Positions 21,950 to 31,500 of a stretch of DNA of 64,000 nucleotides are shown here, piece by piece (positions within the stretch are counted from its first letter, which is position 1; each line of letters begins with the position of its first letter). The notes beneath the pieces were generated by a model. It saw nothing but the letters and a program-made list of their open reading frames with translations. It ran no database searches and was not told where the DNA came from. Position numbers and translations under genes: made by a program. This DNA is from Erysipelotrichaceae bacterium (lineage in GTDB: Bacteria > Bacillota_I > Bacilli_A > Erysipelotrichales > Erysipelotrichaceae), in NCBI GenBank assembly GCA_015058875.1, contig SVBN01000005.1, positions 1 to 64,000 of the forward strand, given 5' to 3'.

Positions 21950-21977
21950 ATTATACAGTAGTATCGCAGGATTTCAA
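21950..21977 (-). promoter_or_regulatory. Promoter of the pyr operon
   Basis: TTGAAA, 16 bases, TATAAT on the minus strand. The transcript would begin about ten bases before the leader hairpin, roughly 60-65 bases upstream of the pyrB start codon. Confidence 0.8.
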
Positions 21978-21987
21978 TACTCAGATT

Positions 21988-22005
21988 CATGAAAATATTT
22001 TCATG
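21988..22005. repeat. 18-bp perfect palindrome upstream of the pyr promoter
   Basis: CATGAAAATATTTTCATG is identical on both strands. It lies between the xerC stop and the pyr -35 box, ten bases from the latter. It has no T tract on the minus strand, so it suits a dimeric regulator site better than a terminator. Confidence 0.5.
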
Positions 22006-22009
22006 TGAT

Positions 22010-22924
22010 TTATTTGACTTTTGCGTGCGGATGTGCGTGGTTCACCACCTGTTTCAGCCGGTCTTCGGTCACATGCGTGTAGATCTGCGTCGTGGACAGA
22101 CTCTCGTGCCCGAGCAGTTCCTGCACGATCCTCAGATCCGCCCCGTTGTCCAGCATATGCGTCGCAAAGCTGTGGCGGATCATATGCGGGTGCACATGAA
22201 CGGAAAGGCCCGCCCTCTCTCCGGCTTCCTCGCAGATATTCTGGATGCTGCGGGAGGACAGCGGTGTTCCCCGCTGCGACACAAAGGCAATGTCGTGATC
22301 TTCCTTCACGAATAACGGCCTTGCTTCGCTCAGATAGTATTCCAGAAGCTGCGCTTCCCGAGGATAGAACGGAATCATCCGCTCCTTGCTTTCCTTTCCG
22401 AGCACGGTAAGAAACCGTTCGGACAGATTGATCCGGGATACCTGCAGGGATGCGCATTCGCTGACACGCAGTCCGCAGGCATACATCGTTTCAATCACGC
22501 AGCGGTCCCGCACCTGAACCGGATCGCTCAGATCAAACTGCGACAGCATCGTCTCCATCTGATCGAAGGTCAGAAACTCCGGCAGCTTCCGCCTGCCGGA
22601 AGCGCCGTGCACCCCGTGCATCGGATTGTTTTCAATGCCGTACTGCCGGTAAAGATATTTATAGAATGAGCGCAGTGCCGACAGATGCCGGGAATAGCTG
22701 GCGTTGGACAGCTTTGTTCCGGTGATTTTTCCGCTGCGCAGCTCCGTCACATAGGCGCTGATATCGTTTCTTGTCACATCATTCAGCGAAGGTATCTCCT
22801 GGGCTTCCACATATTCCAGAAAATGCGTCACATCCCGCCGGTAGGCGTCGCGGGTATCATCGGACCCGGTGCGCGACAGCGAAATATGGTTCAGGAAACC
22901 TTCCAGCTCTTCTTCATAGCGCAT
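22010..22924 (-). CDS. xerC: Tyrosine recombinase XerC (CodV-like)
   Basis: A 304-residue tyrosine recombinase that resolves chromosome dimers at dif. It has the N-terminal SAM-like domain ([12 protein letters not shown]) and a C-terminal catalytic domain with Arg in YACGLRVSE, Lys in [19 protein letters not shown], His in [16 protein letters not shown] and the nucleophile Tyr in that last motif. XerC and XerD are hard to separate by eye; I choose XerC because it directly follows trmFO, as codV does in Bacillus. The start overlaps trmFO by 11 bases. Confidence 0.88.
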   Translation of the reverse strand: MRYEEELEGFLNHISLSRTGSDDTRDAYRRDVTHFLEYVEAQEIPSLNDVTRNDISAYVTELRSGKITGTKLSNASYSRHLSALRSFYKYLYRQYGIENNPMHGVHGASGRRKLPEFLTFDQMETMLSQFDLSDPVQVRDRCVIETMYACGLRVSECASLQVSRINLSERFLTVLGKESKERMIPFYPREAQLLEYYLSEARPLFVKEDHDIAFVSQRGTPLSSRSIQNICEEAGERAGLSVHVHPHMIRHSFATHMLDNGADLRIVQELLGHESLSTTQIYTHVTEDRLKQVVNHAHPHAKVK

Positions 22925-24209
22925 GGGTACGGATCAAATCCTCAATGATCGGAAGCGACTGGGCGGAATAAGCCGCCTTGCGGTCCTTCTTCTTCACGTA
23001 TGCATCCAGATGGAAGATGCCGAAATTGGCGTTCATCGGCTGGAAATTCTGCGGATCGGCGTGCGTGATGTAATGCTGCATGGCGCCGATCATCGTTTCC
23101 GGACCGGGAACGCAAAGTTTTTCGCCCTTAATGTAATGGGCCATATTGATGCCCGCCAGCATGCCCGAAGCGGCGCTTTCGATATATCCTTCCACGCCGG
23201 TCATCTGTCCGGCGAAGAACAGATCATCCCTGACTCTGGACTGGGTGGTTTCCCGCAGGCAGTTCGGAGCGTTGATATAGGTATTCCTGTGCATAACGCC
23301 GTAGCGGACAAACTCGCAGTTTTCCAGTCCGGGAATCATCCGGATCACTTCTCTCTGCGCCGGCCAGGTCAGATGCGTCTGGAAGCCGACGATGTTGTAG
23401 AGACTGGCTTCGGCGTTGTCCTGGCGCAGCTGCACGACCGCATAGGGACGCTCGCCTTCCCGCTCCAGTCCGACCGGCTTCAGCGGACCGTACAGCAGGG
23501 TCTGCCGGCCGCGCTTTGCCATAACTTCAAACGGCATGCAGCCTTCGAAATAAACTTCTTTTTCAAACTCCCGGATGCCGACGGTATCCGCCGTGATCAG
23601 CGCCTCATAGAACCGGTTGAATTCATCCTCGCTCATCGGGCAGTTGATATAGTCGGCCGTCCCCTTGTCATAGCGGGACTTCCGGTAGGCTTTGCTCATA
23701 TCGATGGATTCCGCGGTGACAATCGGCGCTTCGGCGTCATAGAAATAGCAGTATTTTTCATCCAGAAGTTCTCTGACCGGCTTCATCAGCGCTTCGCTCG
23801 TCAGCGGTCCGGTCGCAATGATCACCGGGCCGTCCGGTATGGCGTCCATCTCGCATGATTCAAAACGGATCAGCGGGTGCGCCTTCAATGCTTTTGTGAC
23901 ATCTTCGGAGAATTTCACGCGGTCCACCGCCAGCGCGCTGCCGGCAGGCACTTTGTTCTTATCAGCGTTCTCCATGATCACGGAGCCGATCATCCGCATT
24001 TCCTGCTTGAGCAGACCGACCGCATTGGTCAGGGCGTCCGAGCGCAGGGAGTTGGAACATACCAGCTCGGCAAATGTATCGCTGACGTGCGCCGGGCTTT
24101 TCTTCTGAGGCTTCATATCGATCAGACGTACCGGTATGCCGCGCTTTGCCAGCTGCCAGGCGGCTTCGCTTCCGGCCAGTCCCGCTCCGATTACCGTGAC
24201 TTCCGTCAT
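22914..24209 (-). CDS. trmFO: Folate-dependent tRNA (uracil-54) methyltransferase TrmFO
   Basis: TrmFO makes m5U54 in the T loop of tRNA using methylenetetrahydrofolate and FAD. The 431 residues start with the FAD motif [19 protein letters not shown] and continue with [38 protein letters not shown] and the C-terminal [20 protein letters not shown], all diagnostic of TrmFO/Gid. It overlaps topA by four bases. Confidence 0.97.
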   Translation of the reverse strand: MTEVTVIGAGLAGSEAAWQLAKRGIPVRLIDMKPQKKSPAHVSDTFAELVCSNSLRSDALTNAVGLLKQEMRMIGSVIMENADKNKVPAGSALAVDRVKFSEDVTKALKAHPLIRFESCEMDAIPDGPVIIATGPLTSEALMKPVRELLDEKYCYFYDAEAPIVTAESIDMSKAYRKSRYDKGTADYINCPMSEDEFNRFYEALITADTVGIREFEKEVYFEGCMPFEVMAKRGRQTLLYGPLKPVGLEREGERPYAVVQLRQDNAEASLYNIVGFQTHLTWPAQREVIRMIPGLENCEFVRYGVMHRNTYINAPNCLRETTQSRVRDDLFFAGQMTGVEGYIESAASGMLAGINMAHYIKGEKLCVPGPETMIGAMQHYITHADPQNFQPMNANFGIFHLDAYVKKKDRKAAYSAQSLPIIEDLIRTHAL

Positions 24210-26266
24210 TTCGCTTTTCTCCTGCCGCGGGCAGTTCCGGACGCGCTCTTCGCAGCCGTTTTCCCCTTGGCCTTCGGCACGATTTCCTCACCGTCCAGTG
24301 TTTCCATGTGACGGCACTTCGGGAAATTCGAACAGCCGATGAAATAAGTTCCGTATCTGGACTTCCGCTTCAGCAGCTCGCTGCCGCATTTCGGACATGT
24401 TTTACCGGTCGGCTCGGGTTTTTCCTTTTCCTCACCGCCGAGCTGTCTGGTATAGCGGCAGGTCGGGAAATTGGAACAGGAAATGAACTTGCCGAAACGG
24501 CCGTTGCGGTAAACCAGTTCGCTGCCGCAGTCCGGACAGAGCTCTCCGACCTTTTCCGGCTGGACCTTTTCCATCTTTTCATATGCTTCATCGAGCAGCG
24601 GCGTGAACTTGTTCCAGAACTCCTGCAGAACTCTCAGCTCATCCGCGTTTCCTTCCGCAATGCCGTCCAGCTCCGACTCCATCATCGCCGTATATTTCGT
24701 ATTGATGATCGAGGAGAAATACTGGTCCAGCTTCTCCACCGTCAGGATGCCCTGCTCGGTCGGGAAGAATACCTTGGTCTTGGATTTCGGCGTGCTCGGC
24801 TTCAGCTCGGTATAGCCTCTTGCCTGAATCGTATCGATGATCATCGCATAGGTGGAAGGCCGGCCGATGCCGTCATCCTCCATCTGCTTGATCAGACGCG
24901 CTTCCGTATATCTTGCGGGCGGTTCGGTGAAGTGCTGGTTTTTCGTCAGCTCTTTTGCCGTCAGCTTTTCGCCTTCGCTCAATTGCGGCAGGACGGTATC
25001 CTTGCTGGCGTAATAATCGCCGTATACCTTCAGCCAGCCGTCGAATTCCATCCGGCTGCCGCTGGCGTTGAAATCATAGCCGTTCTGGGAAATCACGATG
25101 CTTTCCCCGCTGAACTTTGCGGCGGACATCTGGGACGCCAGCGCTCTGGCATAGATCAGCTTATACAGACGGTACTGCTCGTTTGTCAGATACTGCTTAA
25201 TGCTTTCCGGATCATGGTCAAGATTTGTCGGACGAATCGCCTCATGCGCATCCTGGGCGTTGGCGTCGACCTTTGCCTTATAGAATCCGGCGTACTCCTT
25301 TCCGTATTCGGACATGATCCTGTTTCTTGCGGAAGCCATGAACACATCGGACAGACGGTTGCTGTCGGTACGCATATAGGTGATCAGACCTTCTTCCCCG
25401 TTTCCGAGATCAATTCCTTCATACAGTCTCTGGGCAACGGACATGGTCCGCTTTGCCGAGAAATTCAGCTTTGTGGAAGCTTCCTGCTGCAGCGTGGAAG
25501 TGATGAACGGACGGAACGGCGCGACCGATTTTGTCGTCGGCCTGATTGAGGAAACGGTAAACTCGCCGAGGCACGCCTGATAGGCTTTTTCCGCCTCTTC
25601 CCCGTTATGGATCTCGGCCTTTTCACCGTTGATCTTTGCAAGGCTTGCCGTGAACTCTTTTCCGTCCTTGCGGAACTTCGCATCGAGCGTCCAGTACTCT
25701 TCCGGCTGAAAAGCCTGAATTTCCTTTTCCCGCTCCACAATCAGCTTCAGCGCAACCGACTGCACGCGGCCGGCGGACTTGGATTTGATTTTGTTGTTGA
25801 GCAGCTTGGAAAGCTTGAAGCCGATGATTCTGTCCAGGATTCTTCTGGTCTCCTGGGAATGCACCAGATCCATATCAATCGCCCGCGGCTGGGCAAACGC
25901 ATCGATTACGGCGTCATGCGTGATTTCATGGAACGTCACGCGGTCCGCGGCGTTTTCATCCAGTTCCAGCACTTCGGCAAGATGCCAGGATATCGCTTCT
26001 CCCTCACGGTCAGGGTCGGTTGCCAGATATACTTTATCGGCCTTCTTTGCCTGTTTCTGAAGATCTTTGACAACATCCTGCTTGTCTTTCGATACGGCAT
26101 AGGTCGGCACAAAACCGGCGTCGATATCGACACCCAGTCCGTCTTTTCCCTTGATGGCCAGATCGCGGATATGTCCCTTGCTGGAGACAACCGTGTAATC
26201 CGGTCCCAGATATTTCTGAATCGTCTTCGACTTGGAAGGCGACTCGACAATCACAAGATTCTTCAT
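24206..26266 (-). CDS. topA: DNA topoisomerase I
   Basis: TopA relaxes negative supercoils by a type IA mechanism. The 686 residues have a Toprim domain ([36 protein letters not shown]), the active-site Tyr in [14 protein letters not shown], and two C-terminal four-Cys zinc ribbons ([27 protein letters not shown] and [28 protein letters not shown]). Three ribbons are common, so this copy is slightly short at the C-terminus. The start was moved five codons downstream to MKNLVIVES, which has GAGAGG seven bases before it. Confidence 0.97.
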   Translation of the reverse strand: MKNLVIVESPSKSKTIQKYLGPDYTVVSSKGHIRDLAIKGKDGLGVDIDAGFVPTYAVSKDKQDVVKDLQKQAKKADKVYLATDPDREGEAISWHLAEVLELDENAADRVTFHEITHDAVIDAFAQPRAIDMDLVHSQETRRILDRIIGFKLSKLLNNKIKSKSAGRVQSVALKLIVEREKEIQAFQPEEYWTLDAKFRKDGKEFTASLAKINGEKAEIHNGEEAEKAYQACLGEFTVSSIRPTTKSVAPFRPFITSTLQQEASTKLNFSAKRTMSVAQRLYEGIDLGNGEEGLITYMRTDSNRLSDVFMASARNRIMSEYGKEYAGFYKAKVDANAQDAHEAIRPTNLDHDPESIKQYLTNEQYRLYKLIYARALASQMSAAKFSGESIVISQNGYDFNASGSRMEFDGWLKVYGDYYASKDTVLPQLSEGEKLTAKELTKNQHFTEPPARYTEARLIKQMEDDGIGRPSTYAMIIDTIQARGYTELKPSTPKSKTKVFFPTEQGILTVEKLDQYFSSIINTKYTAMMESELDGIAEGNADELRVLQEFWNKFTPLLDEAYEKMEKVQPEKVGELCPDCGSELVYRNGRFGKFISCSNFPTCRYTRQLGGEEKEKPEPTGKTCPKCGSELLKRKSRYGTYFIGCSNFPKCRHMETLDGEEIVPKAKGKTAAKSASGTARGRRKAK

Positions 26267-26337
26267 AATGTTACCTCTCATGCTTCAAGCGTTACCTAGA
26301 ATAGCGCAAATAACGTGATGTTTGCAAGATGTCTGAA

Positions 26338-27084
26338 TCAATGCAGAAAATCATCCAGCTGAGCCGGATCATACAGCATATTGGCTCCCTGCTGGATCAG
26401 CAGGCTGCATCCCCCGCCTTCCTCACTGCCGTAAGGATACGGAACGCACCAGATTTCCCGGTTCAGCGCAAGTCCCTCATTGACCGTTAACATCGTTCCC
26501 GATTTCAGGGCCGCCTGGCTGACCACAATCCGTTCGCTCAATGCCGCAAGGATCCGGTTGCGCCAGGGGAAGTGCTCTTTCCTGACGCCGGTATCATACG
26601 GATATTCGCTCAGGATCAGATGCTTCTGTGCCATGATCCGGTACAGCTGTTCATTCTCTTTCGGATAATGGGTCTTCAGCCCGCTGCCGGTAACCCCGAT
26701 CGTGCTGCCTCCGGCTTCGATCGCACTCCGGTGCGCTTCGCCGTCCGCGCCTTTGGCAAGGCCCGATACAATCACATATCTGCCGGCGAGCCTGCGGACA
26801 ATTTCATGCGTCATCTTTCTTCCGTATTCACTCAGGCTGCGGGATCCGATGACGGTAATGCTCTGCCGTTTCAGCAGGGAAAGATCCCCCTGATAAAACA
26901 GCACCCAGGGCGGATAGCGCAGGGCTTTCAGCTGCTCGGGATAATCTTCATCAAGCACCGTAATATAGCCGGTGGGAATCGTGCACGGCAGCGGCGCTCT
27001 GCGCTGTGCCAGTGCTTCGGCAATTCTGCTCCAGTCGCCGTGGTACATACAGGAATATGCCGCAAGTGTTTCTGAGTCTGTCAT
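26338..27084 (-). CDS. dprA: DNA processing protein DprA/Smf
   Basis: DprA loads RecA on incoming single-stranded DNA during transformation and is kept in many bacteria not known to be competent. The 248 residues contain the Rossmann-like core: GSRSLSEYGRKMTHEIVRRLAG, VSGLAKGADGEAHRSAIEAGGSTIGVTGSGL and FPWRNRILAALSERIVVSQAALKSGTM. It is shorter than the usual 280-370 residues because the C-terminal winged helix is absent. The order rnhB-dprA-topA is conserved in Bacillota. Confidence 0.93.
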   Translation of the reverse strand: MTDSETLAAYSCMYHGDWSRIAEALAQRRAPLPCTIPTGYITVLDEDYPEQLKALRYPPWVLFYQGDLSLLKRQSITVIGSRSLSEYGRKMTHEIVRRLAGRYVIVSGLAKGADGEAHRSAIEAGGSTIGVTGSGLKTHYPKENEQLYRIMAQKHLILSEYPYDTGVRKEHFPWRNRILAALSERIVVSQAALKSGTMLTVNEGLALNREIWCVPYPYGSEEGGGCSLLIQQGANMLYDPAQLDDFLH

Positions 27085-27122
27085 CTCAAATACCCTCCTA
27101 CTATTCCTATACGCTTTTTTTC

Positions 27123-27755
27123 TCAGTTTCCCCCGAAAAGATCGAGTTTCGGCTGATAAACTGCCACCGGAGCGAAGCTTCTGCGGTGAATCGGCGTGAT
27201 TCCGTACTTCGCGATCGCCTCCATATGCTGTTTGGTGCCGTACCCCTTGTTCTTTGCAAAACCGTATTCCGGATACAGGAGATCATACTCCTTCATCAGC
27301 CGGTCGCGGTAAACCTTGGCAAGAATCGAAGCCGCCGCAATGGATACGCTTTTCTGATCCCCTTTGACCAGGGAAATGCATTCCCTGTCAATCTCCAGCG
27401 GCATGGCGTCGGTCAGCACGGCGCCGCTGGGAATGGTCTGTGCAATTTCGGTAAATGCAAGCTGGTCCGCGCGGTAAATATTGTACTGATCGATTACTTC
27501 GCGGGGAACGATATCGATAAACCAGTACAGCGCATTTTCGGTAATAACATCGAAAAGCTCTTCCCTTTTCTTTTCGGAAAGCGCCTTGGAATCATAGATT
27601 TCCGGATGCTCATACCAGGGCTCAAACACCACCCCGGCGACCGTCAGCGGTCCGGCCAGCGGTCCCCTTCCGGCCTCGTCGATGCCGAGCACCGTCAGTC
27701 CTTTTTCCCAGAAATCATGCTCATATTCATTCGGACATGTTTTATTCCGCTTCAT
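27123..27755 (-). CDS. rnhB: Ribonuclease HII
   Basis: RnhB cuts the RNA strand of RNA-DNA hybrids and removes misincorporated ribonucleotides. The 210 residues carry GIDEAGRGPLAGPLTVAGVV with the first Asp-Glu of the metal site, DSKALSEKKREELF, AASILAKVYRDRLM and the terminal GYGTKQHMEAIAKYGITPIHRRSF. The start lies 14 bases inside the end of rbgA, with TGGAG seven bases upstream. Confidence 0.96.
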   Translation of the reverse strand: MKRNKTCPNEYEHDFWEKGLTVLGIDEAGRGPLAGPLTVAGVVFEPWYEHPEIYDSKALSEKKREELFDVITENALYWFIDIVPREVIDQYNIYRADQLAFTEIAQTIPSGAVLTDAMPLEIDRECISLVKGDQKSVSIAAASILAKVYRDRLMKEYDLLYPEYGFAKNKGYGTKQHMEAIAKYGITPIHRRSFAPVAVYQPKLDLFGGN

Positions 27756-28599
27756 CGGGTTTCTCCAATGTCAGTCTGCCGTATCTGGATTTCCGCAGCT
27801 CGTGCAGGAACATATCCGCCGCCCGCTCCGTATCCGGTTCATCTCCCGGCTTCATCAGATGCCGCTTCAGCGCGGCGGCCTTCAGCACCTCTTCCTTCGT
27901 GCATCCGGCTTCACATTCAAATTCCTTTTCCAGAAGTCCGGGATACATCTTCTGCAGATCCGCAATCACATATAAGGCAATCTGGGACGTATTCAGGATG
28001 TCCTCATTCACCGATCCGAGTGCCGCCAGCAGAACGCCGGTGCGCTCATCTTCAAACTTCGGCCACAGCACGCCCGGCGTATCCAGCAGCTCCAGCTTTT
28101 CATCCGCATGGATCCATGAAAGGCTTCTTGTCACGCCCGGTTTGTCCGCGGTTTTTGCCCGGTTCTTTCCGGCGATCCGGTTGATCAGCGTGCTTTTGCC
28201 CACGTTCGGAATACCGCAGGCCATCGCCCGCATCGCCCGCGGACGGATGCCTCTTGCGATCATGCGCTCGCGCTTCTTTTCCGTCAGTTTCAGGCAGGCC
28301 TGGATCACCTTCTGCTTTGCCCGGTGGTCATTCAGCAGATCCAGCGTCATTGCCGTCTGGTTTTCGGACGTCAGCTTTTCAATCCAGGCTTCGCTCATCT
28401 CAGGATCCGCCAGATCGCTCTTGGAAAAAACAATCAGACGCGGCTTTTCCCCGATCATCTGGTCCAGCATCGGATTGCGGGAAGCACGGGGAATCCGCGC
28501 ATCGCGGATCTCGATCACCATATCCACCTGCTTCAGCGCATTCTGCATATCCCTGCGGGCTTTTTCCATATGCCCGGGATACCACTGGACTGCTACCAT
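27742..28599 (-). CDS. rbgA: Ribosome biogenesis GTPase RbgA (YlqF)
   Basis: RbgA is a circularly permuted GTPase needed for a late step of 50S assembly. In the 285 residues the motif order is G4 (VFSKSDLAD), G5, G1 (CGIPNVGKSTLIN), G2 and G3 (LLDTPGVLWP), which is the permuted order. The N-terminus MVAVQWYPGHMEKARR is typical of the family. It overlaps lepB by seven bases. Confidence 0.96.
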   Translation of the reverse strand: MVAVQWYPGHMEKARRDMQNALKQVDMVIEIRDARIPRASRNPMLDQMIGEKPRLIVFSKSDLADPEMSEAWIEKLTSENQTAMTLDLLNDHRAKQKVIQACLKLTEKKRERMIARGIRPRAMRAMACGIPNVGKSTLINRIAGKNRAKTADKPGVTRSLSWIHADEKLELLDTPGVLWPKFEDERTGVLLAALGSVNEDILNTSQIALYVIADLQKMYPGLLEKEFECEAGCTKEEVLKAAALKRHLMKPGDEPDTERAADMFLHELRKSRYGRLTLEKPDEAE

Positions 28600-29153
28600 G
28601 ATTTCACTCCGAAATCCGCAAACGGATAAAGGATCACAGCGCCCTTGCAGCGGATCTGCGAACGGTCAAAAGGACCGTAGAAACGGGAATCCTTGCTGTT
28701 GGGACGGTTGTCGCCGAGACAGTAATATTCATCTTCACCGAGTGTGATCTCATCCACATCCGCCATGAATACGCCGCTGTAGGAGGAGCGGTATTCCGTA
28801 TCCAGGAAATTCTCCTCAACCGCTTCCCCGTTGATATAAAGGGTTCCGCTGCGGTAGGCAACGGTTTCACCGGGCAGTCCGATGATCCGCTTGACCAGAT
28901 ACTTCTGCTCTTCCTTTATATAGATAATGGCAATGTCAAACCGGTTCAGATCATGCATGCGCACGCTCAGAACATTCGCGATGCCGAGAGCGTCCGACTC
29001 CAGTGTCGGATACATGGAAGATCCTTCCACGCGGATCGGACGGATCAGAAAATTTACGGTCACAAATGCAATGACCATGCTGGTGCCGATCGTTTTGATC
29101 AGTTCAATTGCTTCCGTCTTAACGGCAGATGTAATACTTTTCTTTTCATTCAT
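28593..29153 (-). CDS. lepB: Signal peptidase I
   Basis: LepB removes signal peptides at the outer face of the membrane. This short Gram-positive type has 186 residues, one N-terminal membrane helix (about 20-38), the nucleophile Ser in RVEGSSMYPTL, the general-base Lys in KYLVKRIIGLPGE and the closing box LGDNRPNSKDSR. The ribosome binding site is weak (CGGA), and the gene follows the rplS terminator closely, so expression may be modest or by read-through. Confidence 0.95.
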   Translation of the reverse strand: MNEKKSITSAVKTEAIELIKTIGTSMVIAFVTVNFLIRPIRVEGSSMYPTLESDALGIANVLSVRMHDLNRFDIAIIYIKEEQKYLVKRIIGLPGETVAYRSGTLYINGEAVEENFLDTEYRSSYSGVFMADVDEITLGEDEYYCLGDNRPNSKDSRFYGPFDRSQIRCKGAVILYPFADFGVKSW

Positions 29154-29175
29154 ATCCGATATCTTAAATCAAAGG

Positions 29176-29204
29176 CAAAAAAAAGAGAAGGTTTTCCTTC
29201 TCTC
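29176..29204 (-). terminator. Terminator after rplS
   Basis: AGAGAAGG-AAAA-CCTTCTCT followed by eight T residues; a perfect eight-base stem eleven bases after the rplS stop. Confidence 0.92.
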
Positions 29205-29214
29205 TTTTCCCAAA

Positions 29215-29562
29215 TTAACGATCTTCCTTAATACGGGCATTCTTAGCGGACAGACCCTTCAGGTATGTCAGCTTCGCACGGCGGACCTTACCTCTGCGGA
29301 CAACCTCGATACGGTCAAGTACCGGGCTGTGAACAGGGAATGTTCTCTGAACGCCGATGCCGTTGGAAATCTTACGGACGGTGAATGTCTCGGAGATACC
29401 GCCGTTGTTGCGGCCTACGCATACACCTTCAAACATCTGGATACGTGTTTTGCTGCCTTCGTGAATACGTACATAAACCTTCAGCGTATCACCGGGCTTG
29501 AACTGCGGAACATCTGTACGGAGCTGTTCCTTTGTGATCTTGTTTACGAGATCAAGTTTCAT
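29215..29562 (-). CDS. rplS: 50S ribosomal protein L19
   Basis: L19 sits at the 30S-50S interface. The 115 residues have the family sequence [35 protein letters not shown] and end [39 protein letters not shown] precedes the ATG. It appears to be monocistronic: own promoter and leader upstream, strong terminator downstream. Confidence 0.97.
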   Translation of the reverse strand: MKLDLVNKITKEQLRTDVPQFKPGDTLKVYVRIHEGSKTRIQMFEGVCVGRNNGGISETFTVRKISNGIGVQRTFPVHSPVLDRIEVVRRGKVRRAKLTYLKGLSAKNARIKEDR

Positions 29563-29648
29563 GTTATTACTCCTCCTGTAACCGATTGATCTGTCTGCTC
29601 TTAGTCACGAACCGGCCAGCGGAACAGAAGACGCGCTCGACTTGCGCA
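29563..29648 (-). ncRNA. Probable L19 leader (5' UTR of rplS)
   Basis: About 85 untranslated bases separate the promoter from rplS. They include the pairable segments GCGCAAGTCGAGCGC and CCGCTGGCCGG. Firmicutes L19 genes often have a conserved structured leader; this call rests on position and stems, with no model match. Confidence 0.45.
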
Positions 29649-29654
29649 TTAGGG

Positions 29655-29684
29655 ATAATAACACAGAACTGTACGGTTATGCAA
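29655..29684 (-). promoter_or_regulatory. Promoter of rplS
   Basis: TTGCAT, 18 bases, TATTAT on the minus strand, placed at the very end of the upstream HAD gene. Confidence 0.7.
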
Positions 29685-29688
29685 ACAT

Positions 29689-30459
29689 TTATTGCCTGAT
29701 CCATCCGAATTTCAGACAGGCGTTGCGGATTCCGTCATCAACATTCGCATCGGTGACATAATCCGCCTTTTCTTTCAGTTCCGGTTTCGCATTGCCCATG
29801 GCGATGGAAGTCCATGCCGGATCAAACATGACCAGATCATTCAGATCATCCCCGAATACCACCGCATCGCAGAGATCCGCATTCAGGTGCCTCAGCATCC
29901 GGATGATGCCGTCTTTTTTCGCATCGTACTGGAACACAACGTAATTCCGCGAAAGTCTCAGATGACCGAGCTCATTGATCCATTCCGGTTCATTTTCCGC
30001 AGTGCATGCAAGATAGATCTTCAGAATGTCTTCCGCTTCATAATCATATTCCGGTTCATACAAGTAGGTTGTCAGTTCCTTCCTGAGACCCGCCTGTTCC
30101 AGAAAGCGGTAATCGCGCATTACGACGCTGTCGCTGTCGCGCCGCATCACAACCCAGCCGATCCCTTCCGCATCCGCATGTCTCAGAATCCGGACCGCTT
30201 TCTCATGATCCAGCGGCTGATTTTCAATCAGCACGCCGTCGATGACCAGCGCGCCGCCTCCGCAGCAGACAATATTGTCAATACCGACAGATTCCGCAAA
30301 GCCCTTTGTTTTGTAATATGCCCTGCCGGTCGCAATTGCCGTAAAATGGCCGGCTTCCTGCAGCTCATGTATTGCCTGCCTGGCCGAAGGAACAACCCGG
30401 TGGGTACGGTTGTCGGTCAGTGTTCCGTCAATATCAAAGAAGAAATATCTGCGTCTCAT
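29689..30459 (-). CDS. Cof-type HAD-IIB sugar-phosphatase-like hydrolase
   Basis: A 256-residue haloacid dehalogenase of the Cof subclass, likely a phosphatase on sugar phosphates or similar metabolites. Motif I is FFDIDGTLTD, motif II the Thr in AIATGRAYY, and motif IV is VVFGDDLNDLVMF with the preceding Lys region KKDGI. A Cof cap domain lies between motifs II and IV. It overlaps the comB-like gene by four bases and so is translated with it. The substrate cannot be predicted. Confidence 0.88.
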   Translation of the reverse strand: MRRRYFFFDIDGTLTDNRTHRVVPSARQAIHELQEAGHFTAIATGRAYYKTKGFAESVGIDNIVCCGGGALVIDGVLIENQPLDHEKAVRILRHADAEGIGWVVMRRDSDSVVMRDYRFLEQAGLRKELTTYLYEPEYDYEAEDILKIYLACTAENEPEWINELGHLRLSRNYVVFQYDAKKDGIIRMLRHLNADLCDAVVFGDDLNDLVMFDPAWTSIAMGNAKPELKEKADYVTDANVDDGIRNACLKFGWIRQ

Positions 30460-31148
30460 ATCAAAACCTTTTCCGTCCTTACCAGATCCCCGTCCGCTTC
30501 CATGCGGATCACAAAATCAAAGCGGTCATGCGCAATGCACATCGCAAAGTCGCCCTGCGGGAATACATCCTGCTGAGATGGATCGAAGAATTTCTTTCCT
30601 TCGGTATATTTCAGGTTTTCCGCCTGCTCTGCGATATCTTCCAGCGGATGTCCTTCCAGGATGGAGCGGATATATTCCGCGCATAATACATCTTCTTCCG
30701 TATCCTTCTGTCCTTCCCATCCCATGCACACCAGCGAAACAATATCCGGATTCTTTTGTTTCAGATACCGGGCAATCGCCGAAGCGTTGAGCAGACTGCC
30801 GGAAAGGATCTCATCCGCACCTGAGGCAAGAGACACGCCCTGGGTGCCGGCGCTGGTGGTATGGACTACGGTCTTTCCACGGATCTTTTCCGGATTGACG
30901 GTGGAGGGAGAATTGCCGAAATCAAATCCGGGAAGAATCTTCCCGTGGCGCTCCCCGATCAGAACATAATCGGGATGTTCCTGTTTCAGACGGTATGCTA
31001 GAACCAGATCCGCAGCCGGATAAATCATTTCCGCACCCCATTCATACAGCCACGTCTCCAGAGAAAAAGCACGGAACACATCAATGATCACGGCGGTGCC
31101 TTCCGCCATTGCCGCGCCTTCCTTCAGATGCAGTATCCTGATCTCCAT
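30456..31148 (-). CDS. ComB-like 2-phosphosulfolactate phosphatase family protein
   Basis: 230 residues matching the ComB family, which in methanogens dephosphorylates 2-phosphosulfolactate during coenzyme M synthesis. Seen motifs are AVIIDVFRAFS, LIGERHGKILPGFDFGNSP, and VVHTTSAGTQGVSLASGADEIL. The other coenzyme M genes are not in the window, so the substrate may be a different phospho-hydroxyacid. It overlaps the HAD phosphatase downstream and follows a small membrane-protein gene by three bases. Confidence 0.85.
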   Translation of the reverse strand: MEIRILHLKEGAAMAEGTAVIIDVFRAFSLETWLYEWGAEMIYPAADLVLAYRLKQEHPDYVLIGERHGKILPGFDFGNSPSTVNPEKIRGKTVVHTTSAGTQGVSLASGADEILSGSLLNASAIARYLKQKNPDIVSLVCMGWEGQKDTEEDVLCAEYIRSILEGHPLEDIAEQAENLKYTEGKKFFDPSQQDVFPQGDFAMCIAHDRFDFVIRMEADGDLVRTEKVLI

Positions 31149-31151
31149 CGC

Positions 31152-31391
31152 TCAATACCCCTCATATTCTTCCAGGCGTTCCCTGGTTTTTTTCAGTTTT
31201 GCGGCAAGCTGCTTCGTTCTCTGCTTATACGCAGCCCGCTCAATCAGAAAGAGCGTGATACCGATCACGCCGAATATATAATGACCGAGGATGTCCATGA
31301 ACGAATGAAATGCGATATTTCCCGTACTGATGGAATATCCGTCGATACAGAACTGTATGAGCAGAATAATAATCCCTGTAATTCCCAGCAT
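31152..31391 (-). CDS. Small two-helix membrane protein
   Basis: 79 residues with two hydrophobic segments (about 3-17 and 31-50) and a highly charged C-terminal helix (KQRTKQLAAKLKKTRERLEEYE) likely in the cytoplasm. CAGGGGGAAACA precedes the ATG and the gene is three bases from the ComB-like gene, which supports it as real. I recognise no family. Confidence 0.65.
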   Translation of the reverse strand: MLGITGIIILLIQFCIDGYSISTGNIAFHSFMDILGHYIFGVIGITLFLIERAAYKQRTKQLAAKLKKTRERLEEYEGY

Positions 31392-31465
31392 TGTTTCCCC
31401 CTGAGCAGATTGACATCATTCTAGCTCATTCTCAGCCAAAGGGAAAGTTTGCGGCTTTTTATCAC

Positions 31466-31492
31466 GGAAAACGGGAAGCATTCCGCCTCCCG
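31466..31492 (-). terminator. Weak terminator-like hairpin after the small HTH gene
   Basis: CGGGA and TCCCG pair around a partly paired loop on the minus strand and are followed by TTTTCC. The stem is short. Confidence 0.35.
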
Positions 31493-31500
31493 CATTTCCT

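Noticed and set aside
24308-25549. 413-residue plus-strand ORF opposite topA
   Set aside because: Antisense to an intact topA with Toprim, active Tyr and zinc ribbons.
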